From NCBI GenBank assembly GCA_032622095.1, contig CP136064.1:141313954-141377953 (forward strand): a stretch of 64,000 bases of DNA. Direction: 5' to 3'. The translations under genes and the position numbers were made by a program. This DNA is from Siphonodentalium dalli (lineage: Eukaryota; Mollusca; Scaphopoda; Gadilida; Siphonodentaliidae). Of the stretch, positions 11,157-22,436 are shown piece by piece. The stretch's first letter is position 1, and each line of letters starts with the position of its first letter. The notes beneath the pieces are model-generated. The model did not search any database. It saw only the letters and a program-made list of their open reading frames with translations, and had not been told where the DNA came from.

Positions 11157-11776
11157 AAAATCGTAAGTGGGGAAAATCGCAGGAGGAAGCATCCAATGTG
11201 CATGCCCACGACAATATCGTAGCCAAATCGTAGCAATCAAGCACTGTTTGATTTTACCAGGAAAATTGTGGCGTGACCTTGGCAACGCGCGCGATCGTAC
11301 GTAGCTGTCACATGACCACTGTCGCACTTGTCATGTTGTAAATACCACGAAAAGAAAACATTCAAAAAGTTTACAAACTTCTTGCACTTACAAAAACGAG
11401 GCCACATTGGTGGAGATGAGGCACGACAGGCAGTGCAGGCCTATACCACACATCAGACAAGGAGTAGAGGGCTGCCGCAATTGTTAAAATTCAATGGGGG
11501 CAGCTGAGCCTGTTGAGTTGACAGGTACAAAAATGTCAAAATAAAAATAATATTCAATTTCACTTGAACTTTCAACATCAAATTGTTAGTTTAGAAAATT
11601 TAGATACATGCCATGCATATGTATTTAGTTGCATAATGCGGAGAATGTGGTCTAACGTTTTGCTATCATGTGATCGATCACGTGGATAAAATCGTAGCTG
11701 CAAACATCGCAGCACCGTAGCGTCTGCGGGCAAGCTACGATTTCTCCACCTGCAATTTTCCCCACTTACGATTTTC
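11157..11776. mobile_element. Inverted-repeat element (about 620 bp), family unknown
   Basis: The left arm AAAATCGTAAGTGGGGAAAA-TCGCAGGAGGA pairs with the right arm TCCACCTGCAATTTTCCCCA-CTTACGATTTT at one or two mismatches. Between them, AAATCGTAGC words recur. No transposase is seen and I cannot name a superfamily. The second duplicate has lost the right arm. Confidence 0.5.
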
Positions 11777-12066
11777 TGCGGTGGCACTTAGATTACTATT
11801 TATAATTGAAAACAAAAGGACAGAACGGCTTTTTGTCTTTGTAAAAAATAAAATATAAATAATAATTTTGTTTGATCTGCGTCGATTCACCTTGATTAAG
11901 TTGATAAGGCTTCGAAAGCGTCACATTGACTTCAAAAATGACAGAATGCACGCAAAACAAACTTCCGAAAATGTGCGCGGAGGAATACAAGAGAATTGGT
12001 CAAAATAGTGCCGAAAAATCCATTTTCCAATTGACAACGCATTATAGAAGTCATTTCTACCGATAA

Positions 12067-13650
12067 AATACCGATTACAACGTAGAAATGACGTTTTTGA
12101 ACAACGCGTCAATCGGTGAAATAGGTACCGATTTTTCCGATTACGTCAATTTGTGACGGTCACAATCGGTACCGAATCTACCGATCAGAACGTTACCGGT
12201 ACTCAAATATAACGTCGCTAATTGGCGCATCACCTGAGTAATTCACTATTGGTCTGGCAACATATGATTAAATTTTTTTATGTATTTGTTTTCGTTAATA
12301 CCGGTACCACGTAGGCCTGTATTATATATATACTATAGGCACAGTTACTGGACATAAAGTCAAAAAATAAGGATTTAATCGAGTTTATAAATCAGTATCC
12401 TAATATAATATACTCAAGTTATGCAGGCTTAACCAGGTGCCCGGACAAACATATCTCAAATAAAAACACTAAACACAAAATACTGGGCACATGTCGCCTG
12501 TTTCCTATAAATAACATATTCAGCTACAACTCTGCAACGATAAAATCGTTCCGGACGCCTAATTAACGGAGCTTAAAACATTTTTCACCATTAGCGAGTA
12601 GCGACCCTTGACTCGTCGGCATCCATGTTTTCTTATACTCATTCAATCGGTAATTTGAAAGACCGGTGTTCTGCAACAAATAGTATCTCAGAACATGTGC
12701 ACTTTCTTCAGAACACCAGTTCCATTTGCATGATGCTTAGAAACAAAATTACCGATTGAATAAGTATATGAAAACATACTGCAAATCGTCGGCTCACTGC
12801 ACGTGCCAGATACCTCGATTCTGTTGACTTTTTGACAAACACATGCTTTCGAGTGTCTGAAATGCTGCGATTAAAATCGTAAGTGGGGAAAATCGCAGGA
12901 GGAAGCATCCAATGTGCATGCCCACGACAATATCGTAGCCAAATCGTAGCAATCAAGCACTGTTTGATTTTACCAGGAAAATCGTGGCGTGACCTTGGCA
13001 ACGCGCGCGATCGTACGTCTGTCACATGACCACTGTCGCACTTGTCATGTTGTAAATACCACGAAAAGAAAACATTCAAAAAGTTAACAAACTTCTTGCA
13101 CTTACAAAAACGAGGCCACATTGGTGGAGATGAGGCACGACAGGCAGTGCAGGCCTATACCACACATCAGACAAGGAGTAGAGGGCTGCCGCAATTGTTA
13201 AAATTCAATGGGGGCAGCTGAGCCTGTTGAGTTGACAGGTACAAAAATGTCAAAATAAAAATAATATTCAATTTCACTTAAACTTTCAACATCAAATTGT
13301 TAGTTTAGAAAATTGAGATACATGCCATGCATATGTATTTAGTTGCATAATGCGGAGAATGTGGTCTAACGTTTTGCTATCATGTGATCGATCACGTGGA
13401 TAAAATCGTAGCTGCAAACATCGCAGCACCGTAGCACTTAGATTACTATTTATAATTGAAAACAAAAGGACAGAACGGCTTTTTGTCTTTGTAAAAAATA
13501 AAATATAAATAATAATTTTGTTTGATCTGCGTCGATTCACCTTGATTAAGTTGATAAGGCTTCGAAAGCGTCACATTGACTTCAAAAATGACAGAATGCA
13601 CGCAAAACAAACTTCCGAAAGTCCAAGAGAATTGGTCAAAATAGTGCCGA
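12067..13650. repeat. 1.7-kb tandem segmental duplication, copy 2
   Basis: Near-identical to copy 1 but shorter. About 66 bases (copy 1, about 11722-11787) are missing after CACCGTAGC, and the end near 13620 is also trimmed. The deletion removes the right arm of the inverted-repeat element seen in copy 1. Confidence 0.85.
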
Positions 13651-14229
13651 AAAAGTACTGTTTAGCGTAGATTTAACATTAATCCATTTGTATTTTTGAA
13701 TAAAATATTATTCACACAATGTGAGGATTTTATAATGGTCACTTTTATATCTCATATAAGACGCACATTGGAACATATTTTTTTTTAATTTAAGCGCGTG
13801 CAAAGTAAAAGTAGTCCACAGAGTTGATCCAGGATTGTCGTAAATGTCATAGGATTTTTTCCGGGGGAATCCCCGATGATCTCTGTTCTGGGGTAAACAA
13901 CGACAGATGCGTGATGCTATCATACAATGATGACACAATGTAAAACGTCTCAATCAGTACCGATTTCACCGATTGTCTTACCGACTGTGGCGTTCCCTCT
14001 TTTGACGTCTTGTGCATTGATCGGTAGAATCGGTACCGATTTTTCCGTTCATGACGCTCTAAACATAATTACGCTATCTGACTTACCGATTTTTTCCGAT
14101 TCAAAAGGCTTGATTACAATCGGTAAATGTCAATCGATACCGATTAGAGTTTTGAGATGACCCCTAACCGGTTAACAAACTCAAATATGGAAGATATAAG
14201 GAGCGTTTTATAGCGTTATTGCGTTGAGC
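13651..14229. other. No gene seen; ACCGATT-rich stretch
   Basis: From 13950 to 14150 the words ACCGATT and AATCGGT recur many times in both orientations (for example TACCGATTTTTCCG), similar to 10380-10480. It is probably the remains of a palindromic element. No coding evidence. Confidence 0.45.
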
Positions 14230-14436
14230 AATCCCGGCCAATGACGATGACTGGGGAGTGGATACAGGGTGAAGACTCGTCACACGGGCTCGCGAATGAT
14301 CCGATGACATTTCCCTTGACTTTTTACCCTTTATATAGGAAGTTTGAGCTCAATCGGTCCAGCCGTTTTCGAGTCTATAAAGGACAAATATATATATTTA
14401 CACATATATTGACGTAGTTCTCAAAATATATTCATA
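14230..14436 (-). mobile_element. Helitron-like unit, 3' part missing
   Basis: Carries the subfamily phrases GGAAGTTTGAGCTCAATCGG and TTTCGAGTCTATAAAGGACA and a right end TCTCAAAATATATTCATA, next to CTAG of the following unit. It may be the other half of the fragment at 10196-10290. Confidence 0.5.
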
Positions 14437-15417
14437 CTAGCAGATTAGCCCGCCACTGGCGTGGTTGGTCAGAAACATGACATTTTTTTAAATTATTTTT
14501 TTTTTATTTAAATTTTTTTTTTTTTTTAATTTAATTTAATTTTTTGTTTTTCAATGAGTTAATTGTGCCTTTTTCTGGCGGAAAAATTGACCCGATGAAA
14601 TCCCCCCCCTTCCTAGGAACGACAGACAACGCATTCTTTGTTTTTCAATGAGTTAATTCATGGTACCCGTCCTAAACTTCCCCATTCCTAGGAACGACAG
14701 ACTTTTTAATCAAGAGAAATTATGATACCCGTCCATAAAAGAGGTATGATTTTTTTTAAACCTGCCCGTGGCCATTGAGCAGCCCCTGACAGAGGTTGTC
14801 CACCCTTACGAGATGGTCAATAGTCCCCGCAAAGAGCGGACAGTCAATTGAGCCCGCCGTGAACCCCATCACCAACGCAACGTAATTTTGTTTGGAATCA
14901 TGTGTTGCGTTCTAAAAATAGGTCGATTACAGTGGATTCGTTCATGACGAAATATGAGTGCGACAGAGAATATTGTTTGATCTAAAACAACTCGAACGAA
15001 TGGCAGTCTAGCTATTCACAAAGAATTGTAAATCAACTGCATCTAAAAGTACTATGACATCCAATAAATATCTCCGCATAGGAAACCACTCAAAAGTATT
15101 GTTCCCGTATATCTCTCTGCAGATGCTAAACTTCGAGTGATATTTAAACGTTGAATTGTAAACAAACACTCTATTATAGCGATGCGTCAAAAACAAACGC
15201 TCATTAAATTATCACTTGATTAACCACCGCAGTGCCGTTTTTTGTGATTGGGAGTGGAGAATGAGTGCTCAGAGCTTCTCCAAAACGCTGCGAAGACGAT
15301 TCCCGTGGGATTTTACCATTAGATGGGATGTTTGAGCTCAATCGAGCCAGCCGTTTTAGAGTCTATAGAGGACACATATATTTATATATATACGTAGTTC
15401 TCAAAATATATAGGAGA
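14437..15417 (-). mobile_element. Helitron-like unit, second array
   Basis: The left end CTAGCAGATTAGCCCGCC carries the 3-base-loop hairpin and the right end is CAAAATATATAGGAGA. The interior is T-rich near the left end. Confidence 0.65.
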
Positions 15418-16732
15418 CTAGCAGGTTAGCCCGCCACCGGCGGCTTGTCCAAAACATGACATTTTTTTAATATTTTTTTTTAATTTTTAGCTCCATGCGT
15501 TTCAATAAGAAAAATTTGTACCCGGTAGCTCCACCCGTTTCCGAGATCTGGTCTGCGCATGCGCGAAGCTGGCGTCGCACGGACTCGGCGACCCGATAAA
15601 ATTTGTACCCGGCGCAAGATACATTCACATAGCAAATTTCAAGTCGATAGCTCCACCCGTTTCCGAGATCTCGTCTGCACGGGCGTCGCACGGGCTCGGC
15701 GACCCGATAAAATTTGTACCCGGCGCAAGATACATTCACATACCAAATTTCAAGTCGATAGCTCCACCCGTTTCCGATATCTCGTCTGCGCATGCGCTGC
15801 ACGGGCGTCGCACGGGCTCGCCAATACGACAGCGACGACCACCTGGTCAAACTACTCACGTACCAAGTTTCGTCCCGATCGGTCGAGGTGTTGGTATCTG
15901 ATGCAAAAGACGAAATTGTGAGTGTTGGTCAATAGTCCCCGCCGTGAACCTCATCGTCGCAAAGAGCGGACAGTCAATTAACCCCGTTGTGAACCTCAAT
16001 CACCAACGCGACGTAAACATGTGTTGCGTTCTAAAAATAGGAAAGCATTTTCTCTCTGCCTAATTCTGCAGATGCTAATAACGTTGCTCCCCGTAGGTAG
16101 CAATATCGTTGTTGTTGATATTTACGGCTTGGGGGCTATTTTCTTATTTAGCAAGTTTGAGCTCAATCGGTTCGAGTCTATAAAGGACACACTCATATAT
16201 ATGACACTTCCCGTGGGTAGCAAGTTTGAGCTCAATCGGCATTCCCTGGAATTTCCCGTAGATTGGCAGATTCCAGTAGCTTTTTATAACGGTATATCTG
16301 GGGAGAAATCTGATGCTATATTCGTGATTATCTGGGATGATTTCGGTATATAACTATATACTGTAAAAACAAAGCGCGCCATCCGTGCTCGCAGGGTTGG
16401 TCAGAAACAAATGTTTTTTAAATTTAATGTATGTTCCGTATATCTCTCTGCAGATGCAAATAGCGTTGAATGGCAAACAGACGCTCTTTATAGAGATGCG
16501 TCAAAAACAAACGCTCATTAAATAATCACTTGATTAACCCACGCCGTGCCTTTGCGGTGATTTGAGATTGGAGAACGGGTGCTCTGAGCTTTTCTAAACT
16601 GCGACCACGGTCGTGTCGGTGGGATTTGACACTTACATAGGAAGTTTGAGCTCAATCTGTACACGCGTTTTGGATTCTATGAAGTACACACATACACACA
16701 TATATACGAAGTCTCAAAATATATAGTATAGA
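15418..16732 (-). mobile_element. Helitron-like unit with internal ~120-bp GC-rich tandem repeats
   Basis: Termini CTAGCAGGTTAGCCCGCC and CAAAATATATAGTATAGA. At 15520-15880 it contains diverged GC-rich tandem units (AATTTGTACCCGGCGCAAGA, CGTTTCCGAGATCTCGTC, GCGCATGCGCTGCACGG). These create long frames on both strands that are not genes. Confidence 0.65.
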
Positions 16733-17543
16733 CTAGCAGGTTAGCCCGCCACCGGCGGCTTGTCCGAAACATGACATTTTTATATATATTTTTTTAATTT
16801 TTAGCTCCACGCGTTTCAATAAGAAAAATTTGTACCCGGTAGCTCCACCAGTTTCCGAGATCTGGTCTGCGCATGAAAATTTGTACCCGGCGCAAGATAC
16901 ATTCACATGCCAAATTTCAAGTCGATAGCTCCACCGTTTCCGAGATCTCGTCTGCGCATGCGCTGCACGGGCGTCGCATGGGCTCGGCGACCCGATAAAA
17001 TTTGTACCCGGCGCAAGATACATTCACATAGCAAATTTCAAGTCGATAGCTCCACCCGTTTCCGAGATCTCATCTGCGCATGCGCTGCACGGGCGTCGCA
17101 CGGGCTCGGCGACCCGATAAAATTTGTACCCGGCGCAAGATACATTCACATAGCAAATTTCAAGTCGATAGCTCCACCCGTTTCCGAGATCTCGTCTGCG
17201 CATGCGCTGCACGGGCGTCGCACGGGCTCGCCAATACGACAACGACCACCGCCTGGTCAAACTACACACACGTACCAAGTTTCGTCTCGATCGGTCGAGA
17301 ATCGTAGATTTGTATGAAGTACAACACACACACAAACATAAATATATAAGAGAGATATGTAAATTAGATAGATTGTATCAAAATATATAGGAGAGATATG
17401 TAAATGATCTACACACCATTACTGGTGTTTGTCAAAGTTTAGTGGGGTATATCAATACTCATTCACGATCATATAATTGAGGTCCGGAGGGTGTGGGCTA
17501 TCTCTCGAATACAAGGAGTTCTCAAAATATATAGAAGAGAAGA
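16733..17543 (-). mobile_element. Helitron-like unit with internal ~120-bp GC-rich tandem repeats
   Basis: Same family as the preceding unit. The tandem part lies at 16823-17260 with units about 122 bases apart (AAATTTGTACCCGGCGCAAG near 16997 and 17119). The right end is CTCAAAATATATAGAAGAGAAGA. Confidence 0.65.
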
Positions 17544-18004
17544 CTAGAAGGTGACCCGACTTCGTCCGGGCTTTGACCTTGAATTGTCCATTTTGAAGGT
17601 CAAGGTCAAGTGGGGTCACAATTTGACCAGTCCAAATCACTGCCCGGACAAAAGTACCCGACAAACGTGCCCGTCGAAATCCATCTGGTTTTACCCGATT
17701 TGACCTTGAATTGATTATTTTGAAGGTCAAGGTCAGGTCGGGGTCACGACTCGACCCGTCCAAAACACTCAGTGGACAAAATCAAATTTCGTCGAAATCC
17801 CATCAAAATTGGCGATTTGACCTTGAATTGACCCGATTTCAAGGTCAAGGTCACGTCGCATGGGCAAATTAATAGGCCCATGCCACCCCACGGCCGAAAA
17901 TACCCCCACATACCAAGTTTCATCGAAATCGGGTCGGCCGTTTTCGAGTTCATCGCGAACACACAGACACACAGACACACAGATCTTCCAAAATATATAA
18001 TAGA
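17544..18004 (-). mobile_element. Helitron-like unit, second subfamily
   Basis: Left end CTAGAAGGTGACCCGACTTC, right end CAGATCTTCCAAAATATATAATAGA. The interior has repeated TTGACCTTGAATTGA and GGTCAAGGTCA phrases. Confidence 0.65.
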
Positions 18005-18738
18005 CTAGAAGGTGACCCGACTTCGTCCGGGCTTTGACCTTGAATTGACCATTTTGAAGGTGAAGATCAGGTGGGGTCAAACACCAGCACCCCAAAAATG
18101 TTGGAAATCGGCCCAGCGGATACCGGGAAATCGGCCCAGCGGATACCGAAATACCCTATGCATAAAATTTCGTCCGTAAAAATCCGCCAGTTTAACCCGA
18201 TTTGATTTCCACTCAAGTATATAAACGCGCCTCATATACACACGCTCATTAATTATCAAGTTTCAACGTAAAGATAAATTACCATCGGTGCCCGATATAT
18301 CGCCAAGACGTCTGAAACAGTCAAATGCATCGGCCGGTTAAGCGTTAACGTGATCTAATGTTATGACCTCTAACAACGTCATAGAAGTTACGCATTGTTT
18401 TTATCCTGATGGAAGATAGTACCACTTCTTCTTGATAATTGAGGCAGATAACTAAAACGGATACATACGCATTATATATCGTTGGAAAGAGGAAACACGA
18501 AAGATTCTCACAGTGTCATTATTATGACTGGCATTTTATTATTCGATTTGTAAGCACCGAACTCAAATGAAAGTCCCGTAACACAGCGTAAAAACAGATT
18601 TGACCTCGGCACGTGAAAAGTTGAGCTCGGATCTGAAAATTAATAGGCCTATGCCCGTTCCCGGTCGAAAATACCCCCACATACCAAGTTTCATCGAAAT
18701 CGGCTCGGTCGTTTTCGAGTTCATCGCGAACACACAGA

Positions 18739-18773
<35 letters not shown>

Positions 18774-18794
18774 TCTTCCAAAATATATAATAGA
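18005..18794 (-). mobile_element. Helitron-like unit, sister copy of 9382-10195
   Basis: Begins CTAGAAGGTGACCCGACTTC and ends CTTCCAAAATATATAATAGA followed by T. It is nearly identical to 9382-10195 over the segment from TTTCCACTCAAGTATATAAA to the (CA)n tract at 18733-18770, with small indels. Confidence 0.75.
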
Positions 18795-20670
18795 TAGTGT
18801 GTCCCCTGTTGAAAATGTTGGGTAAACTTTCCAAAAGTTCTGGAAATATGTGAAAATATAAAGCGATATCTCACCAGTTCTTGTTTTATCATAACCATGC
18901 ACATCGTTATATATGTCAAAAAAATACCAACAACGTAAAAATAGCATCAGAGGCCTCTATTTTCTTATTAGAGATAGAGTAAAAATATACATTGGGACTC
19001 GGAGTAGTCTCTCATTTGTTGAACTTATTATCTGAACATTTCCCACCAATGACTAAAAATCCTTCTGCACTTGTATTATCATTTCGTCTGTTCATCCCTC
19101 TAAATGAATCTAGACCAGTTCAATATTTACTTTTATAGCTGAATGTGAGAATCCATTTAGTATAGAAAGGGTTATTAAAGACAGGCAAAAAATTGAAACA
19201 TTGCATTTTTTTGTCTATTTTTACCATATTTAAAATCTCGGTATCTATCTAAGAAATTGTGACGTTAACATATAATATTAAAAATCTAGAAGAATGTAGA
19301 CTGCTATATCTTCGTCCAAAAAAGTTGCGTTACTGTAGTTTTTGTCTCATTTTGCTGCTTTTTCGAAGCAAATTTTGACTAATCCTCTCAAAATCACTGG
19401 GTCCCATCAGGTGCCCCATGCCATAACCTTCAAAATGATGTTTATTTTTATTGGGCTGATAATATGACCATACAACCATACGCTAGTGTAATTAACGAAC
19501 CATTGAAAGCAAAACCACTCATATGAGGGTAGCTGTTTTTTTTATTTATTTTTTTTCATTTCATTTAAAGGTGTCATCCTGTCGATTTCAACGAAAATCG
19601 ACGAACAACGTCATCGTGTATAAACTTTCGCCATTGACCGAGTTCGCCTGAATGTATCTTCTGCTTTGTTCATAATTATATATGCCTTTCCTTTCGATTC
19701 CAGAAAATAGTATATTTATGGATTACCACATGCATGTATGTACTATATAGTCTTATGATAACAATTAATTCCTTATTAAATATGTTATTTCGTTTCACAC
19801 AGTACCGCACCGTACCAAGTGCTGTACATTAAATGCCCATCTTCGCACAGTAGAATGATAAATTTGTGATGACATTCTTATTATATTTCACATCAGGAAT
19901 TTCTATCACTTTTCACTCGCCCCAATGTGTGTAGACTGTAAAACAATAGTGTCGTTATTTATTGTATCTTATTTTCTCAATAAAAGGTAAATTAACGCTA
20001 CGAATGAACTTACATTGTAATTCTATGTTCATAATTATCATTTGCAATACCAGTAATCGAAAGACACAGTAACAAGACTTTCCGATTACGACATTAATGC
20101 TTTAAACCCACCGATCTATATAGCTACTGTGCAACATAAGCGCTCGCGAAATTAAAAACAGCTGCGTTGTATTACATAATAATTAGTGACGTCACAAAAT
20201 CAGATATAGTCTATATACAGCGTCCGGCTTTGGTTCGTTAATATATTGGTAGATAGTATGAAGAAAACTGCACACTAAACACTTTAATGAAAGCTGTCTT
20301 AATTTTAGCTACTGGTGTCAAAAGGATGCACAATTTATGTATATTTAGGAGATCAACGTATTCAAGACTGAAGAGAGTAGAGATATCCTTTTTTTGGTGA
20401 TTAAATCTCTCAGTATGTTCTATGGGGTTACTCAGAACTCAGAACTTCCTGTTATTTAAACCGTTTCTATTGTAAATAACGTTCCGGTTGACTCAATTAT
20501 GTGACTCCTGGCAGCACAGTGATGTATTTTACGCCCATTTCCAAATTTGTTCAAAGATCAGCGGCCCATGCTGGCGATTAGAAAACTAAAGTTAGCAGCT
20601 CTCGGCCAATCTGAATATGTGTTTCAGCGACAAATATTCAATTTGAATTACAGTTAGAAATAGACCTTAC
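18795..20670. other. No gene seen; probable intron of the 5-phosphatase gene
   Basis: A relatively unique AT-rich stretch. The exon expected to follow 20671-20816 (the rest of the C2 domain) was not found here by eye, so the intron is probably longer than this region or the exon is short. Confidence 0.4.
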
Positions 20671-20816
20671 CTCTGCATGTATCTCTCCGAAAATAATGGT
20701 GATTGATGCACTGTCGGTGAAAGTTGTCTGGTTTGTAGCAAACTGTGAGGTGATTCCGACATTAAATGAGCTGAAAACAGGCCTGTGGTCACTGTTAAGA
20801 ACCTTATCAGCCACAC
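20671..20816 (-). CDS. Inositol polyphosphate 5-phosphatase (SHIP/INPPL1-like), catalytic-end exon
   Basis: This exon encodes the last catalytic motif of a phosphoinositide 5-phosphatase, SDHRPVFSSF, followed by NVGITSQF and the start of a C2-like domain (…ASITIIFGEIHAE). In the known family the SDH(R/S)PV motif contributes the catalytic histidine, and the FxVGxTSQF phrase is characteristic of SHIP1/SHIP2, which remove the 5-phosphate of PtdIns(3,4,5)P3 at the membrane. An acceptor (TTTTAACTAG) precedes 20816 and a donor (GTAAGG) follows 20671. The exon starts in phase 1, matching the end of the 21150-21231 exon, and finishes on a codon boundary. There are no internal stops. Further exons lie outside what I could identify. 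The SHIP orthology is inferred from short motifs; other 5-phosphatases are less likely. Confidence 0.85.
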
Positions 20817-21149
20817 CTAGTTAAAACAGTATATAAATCTATTACTGTTATAAAATATCTATTACCAATGTCAATGCTATGTCAATTTCAATGTTTATTT
20901 GAACATTTATGGCTTCAGCAATTCCCAAATAGATTTCTTTTTAATTTTAAAGTAACGTTGAGAAAATGATAGTTGTTCTGTCTAAAACCTCATATCCCAG
21001 AATGCAGTAGAACCCACAAGACTGCTGCGGACACACATATAATGGTAGGATTTTTAAAACAGACAGATGAGGGGAAATGGACAGATCAAGTCAATTCAAC
21101 CATTTACTATTCTTCAAAATGTCATCACAAGAATTAAAATTAAGCTCAC
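20817..21149 (-). other. Intron of the 5-phosphatase gene
   Basis: A 333-base phase-1 intron with GTGAGC donor and TTTTAACTAG acceptor joins the two recognised exons in frame. Confidence 0.82.
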
Positions 21150-21231
21150 CATATGCTAAATTCTCAATGAATGTTCCAGGATAAGATTTCCAGAGAACCC
21201 TATCACACCAAGATGGAGTGTTTATCCTTTC
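21150..21231 (-). CDS. Inositol polyphosphate 5-phosphatase (SHIP/INPPL1-like), PSWCDR exon
   Basis: An 82-base exon reading ERINTPSWCDRVLWKSYPG and then TFIENLAY, followed by the first base of a glycine codon that is completed by the next exon. P(S/A)WCDR(I/V)LW is the signature of the 5-phosphatase catalytic domain, and WKSYP is the form found in SHIP proteins. It is bounded on the minus strand by an acceptor (ATTAATTTTTCAG before 21231) and a donor (GTGAGC after 21150). Phases across the intron at 20817-21149 agree. The longer open frame around it (21091-21354) runs into intron on both sides. The preceding exon of the phosphatase domain was not found up to 22 kb; an L1-like fragment and a TTAA element occupy the probable intron upstream. 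Confidence 0.87.
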
Positions 21232-21982
21232 CTGAAAAATTAATGAGTATGAATTTTCAGGGAAGAAAGAAGTAATGGCATTGGTATGATACATATAGAC
21301 TTTTGTGGTAATCCTGTATTTGTGTGAAGGGATTAAATTAAGAACACTTGTCAATTGGTGGGATCACTTGAGGCGAAATCTGATAATCACTAAAACTTAG
21401 AATATAAAGTCTCTGAGAGACGGCGATCACAAATATTTCTTGAATTGGATAATAAATACTAGAGTAATGAGCCATTAAAAGATTTATGTGGTCTAGAAAC
21501 CACCAAACTCAATCGGAAAGCCCTCCCAATTGTGATTAAAATGACCCAAGTCCCATTCCGATCGCATAATAAATAAGCCGAAAAATTAACAGATAATACC
21601 ACCGCCGGTTTTCGTGATTTCCGCAACCAACTACGATGACGTCAAAATTAGCGAGTAAATTATTATTATGCCGACTACGCGGAATCGGTTTGTGAGCGTG
21701 ATGTATAGATTACATTGCTATGCCATGATAGTGTCGTTTACTTTGGAAGTCATTCTCGTATAGCAAACCATATTTATATGAAAACTAGAAAGTTCTAATT
21801 GGGAACGCTCTTTTATATTGTCTACCAATTTTTGGGTGATGGAAGCATTCACAGATGCTCTTTATATTCAAATGTCACAGTACAACATACAAAATCACAC
21901 GATACCTTGAATACGATCACGATTATAATTGAGAATGATCTTTACTTGGGCAACTGAAGCATAGAGAGAAATCATTAACTTT
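21232..21982. other. No gene seen; probable intron
   Basis: Unique AT-rich sequence between the 5-phosphatase exon and the LINE fragment. No coding signal beyond chance. Confidence 0.4.
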
Positions 21983-22436
21983 TCAAGTGAACTGAAGTGG
22001 ATTAATTCCTTCTATAAATAAAGTGTCATAAAAAAATTTGCCCCCACTTTTATTCTGTAACAAGATTGATATATTCTCTGGAATTATTGGACGTTCTACT
22101 ATTTTGACTTCCTGGTCACTGTTATAGTCAAGTTTAATTATTTGTCTATGTAATCCATGCAATGTTAGAAAATTTGTGGCTATACCTAATTTGTTTTCCA
22201 AATATTCGACTGTCATCAAATTACCTCTCTCGTCATACAGGTCATTGATAAAAACAATTCCTTTCTTTCTCCACTCATTGACGTTCAAAGACCTCTCGTT
22301 GATTATGATATTGTCATTGTTCCATAGTGTTTGTGTTTTTATATTTTGGTGCTGATATGCTTTAGCGGAAATAAAGTTGCGCCAAGCTTTTACCATGTCC
22401 CTCCAAAATAAATTTCGAATTGTATGTTCCACAAAT
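21983..22436 (-). pseudogene. L1-like LINE ORF2 C-terminal fragment, downstream part
   Basis: On the minus strand this reads the region after the RT of an L1/Tx1-type ORF2: KFVEHTIRNLFWRDMVKAW, then TLWNNDNIIINERSLNVNEW and KKGIVFINDLYDERGNL. The pattern (FW..…W, LW.N..I, W…GI..I.DL…G) is typical of that part of the protein. It ends at a stop near 21983. It is the continuation of 24002-24330 and is separated from it by the TTAA element inserted at TTAA. The first codons listed for an open frame reaching 22507 belong to that inserted element, not to the LINE. Confidence 0.7.

Larger units (their letters stand above)
10351..12066. repeat. 1.7-kb tandem segmental duplication, copy 1
   Basis: The sequence from ATACCGATTACAACGTAGAAAT (10352) recurs from 12068, an offset of 1716 bases, with few substitutions. 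The copy contains the nested inverted repeats at 10917-11051 and 11157-11776. Open frames inside (for example on the minus strand) are shared by both copies only as DNA and show no protein family. Confidence 0.85.

Noticed and set aside
15467-17335. Long arginine-rich frames on both strands
   Set aside because: They follow the ~120-bp GC-rich tandem repeat inside Helitron-like units, occur on both strands at once, and have no family resemblance.
18522-18947. Overlapping minus-strand frames of 118 and 141 codons
   Set aside because: They run through the (CA)n tract and Helitron-like end; the valine/cysteine runs come from the microsatellite.
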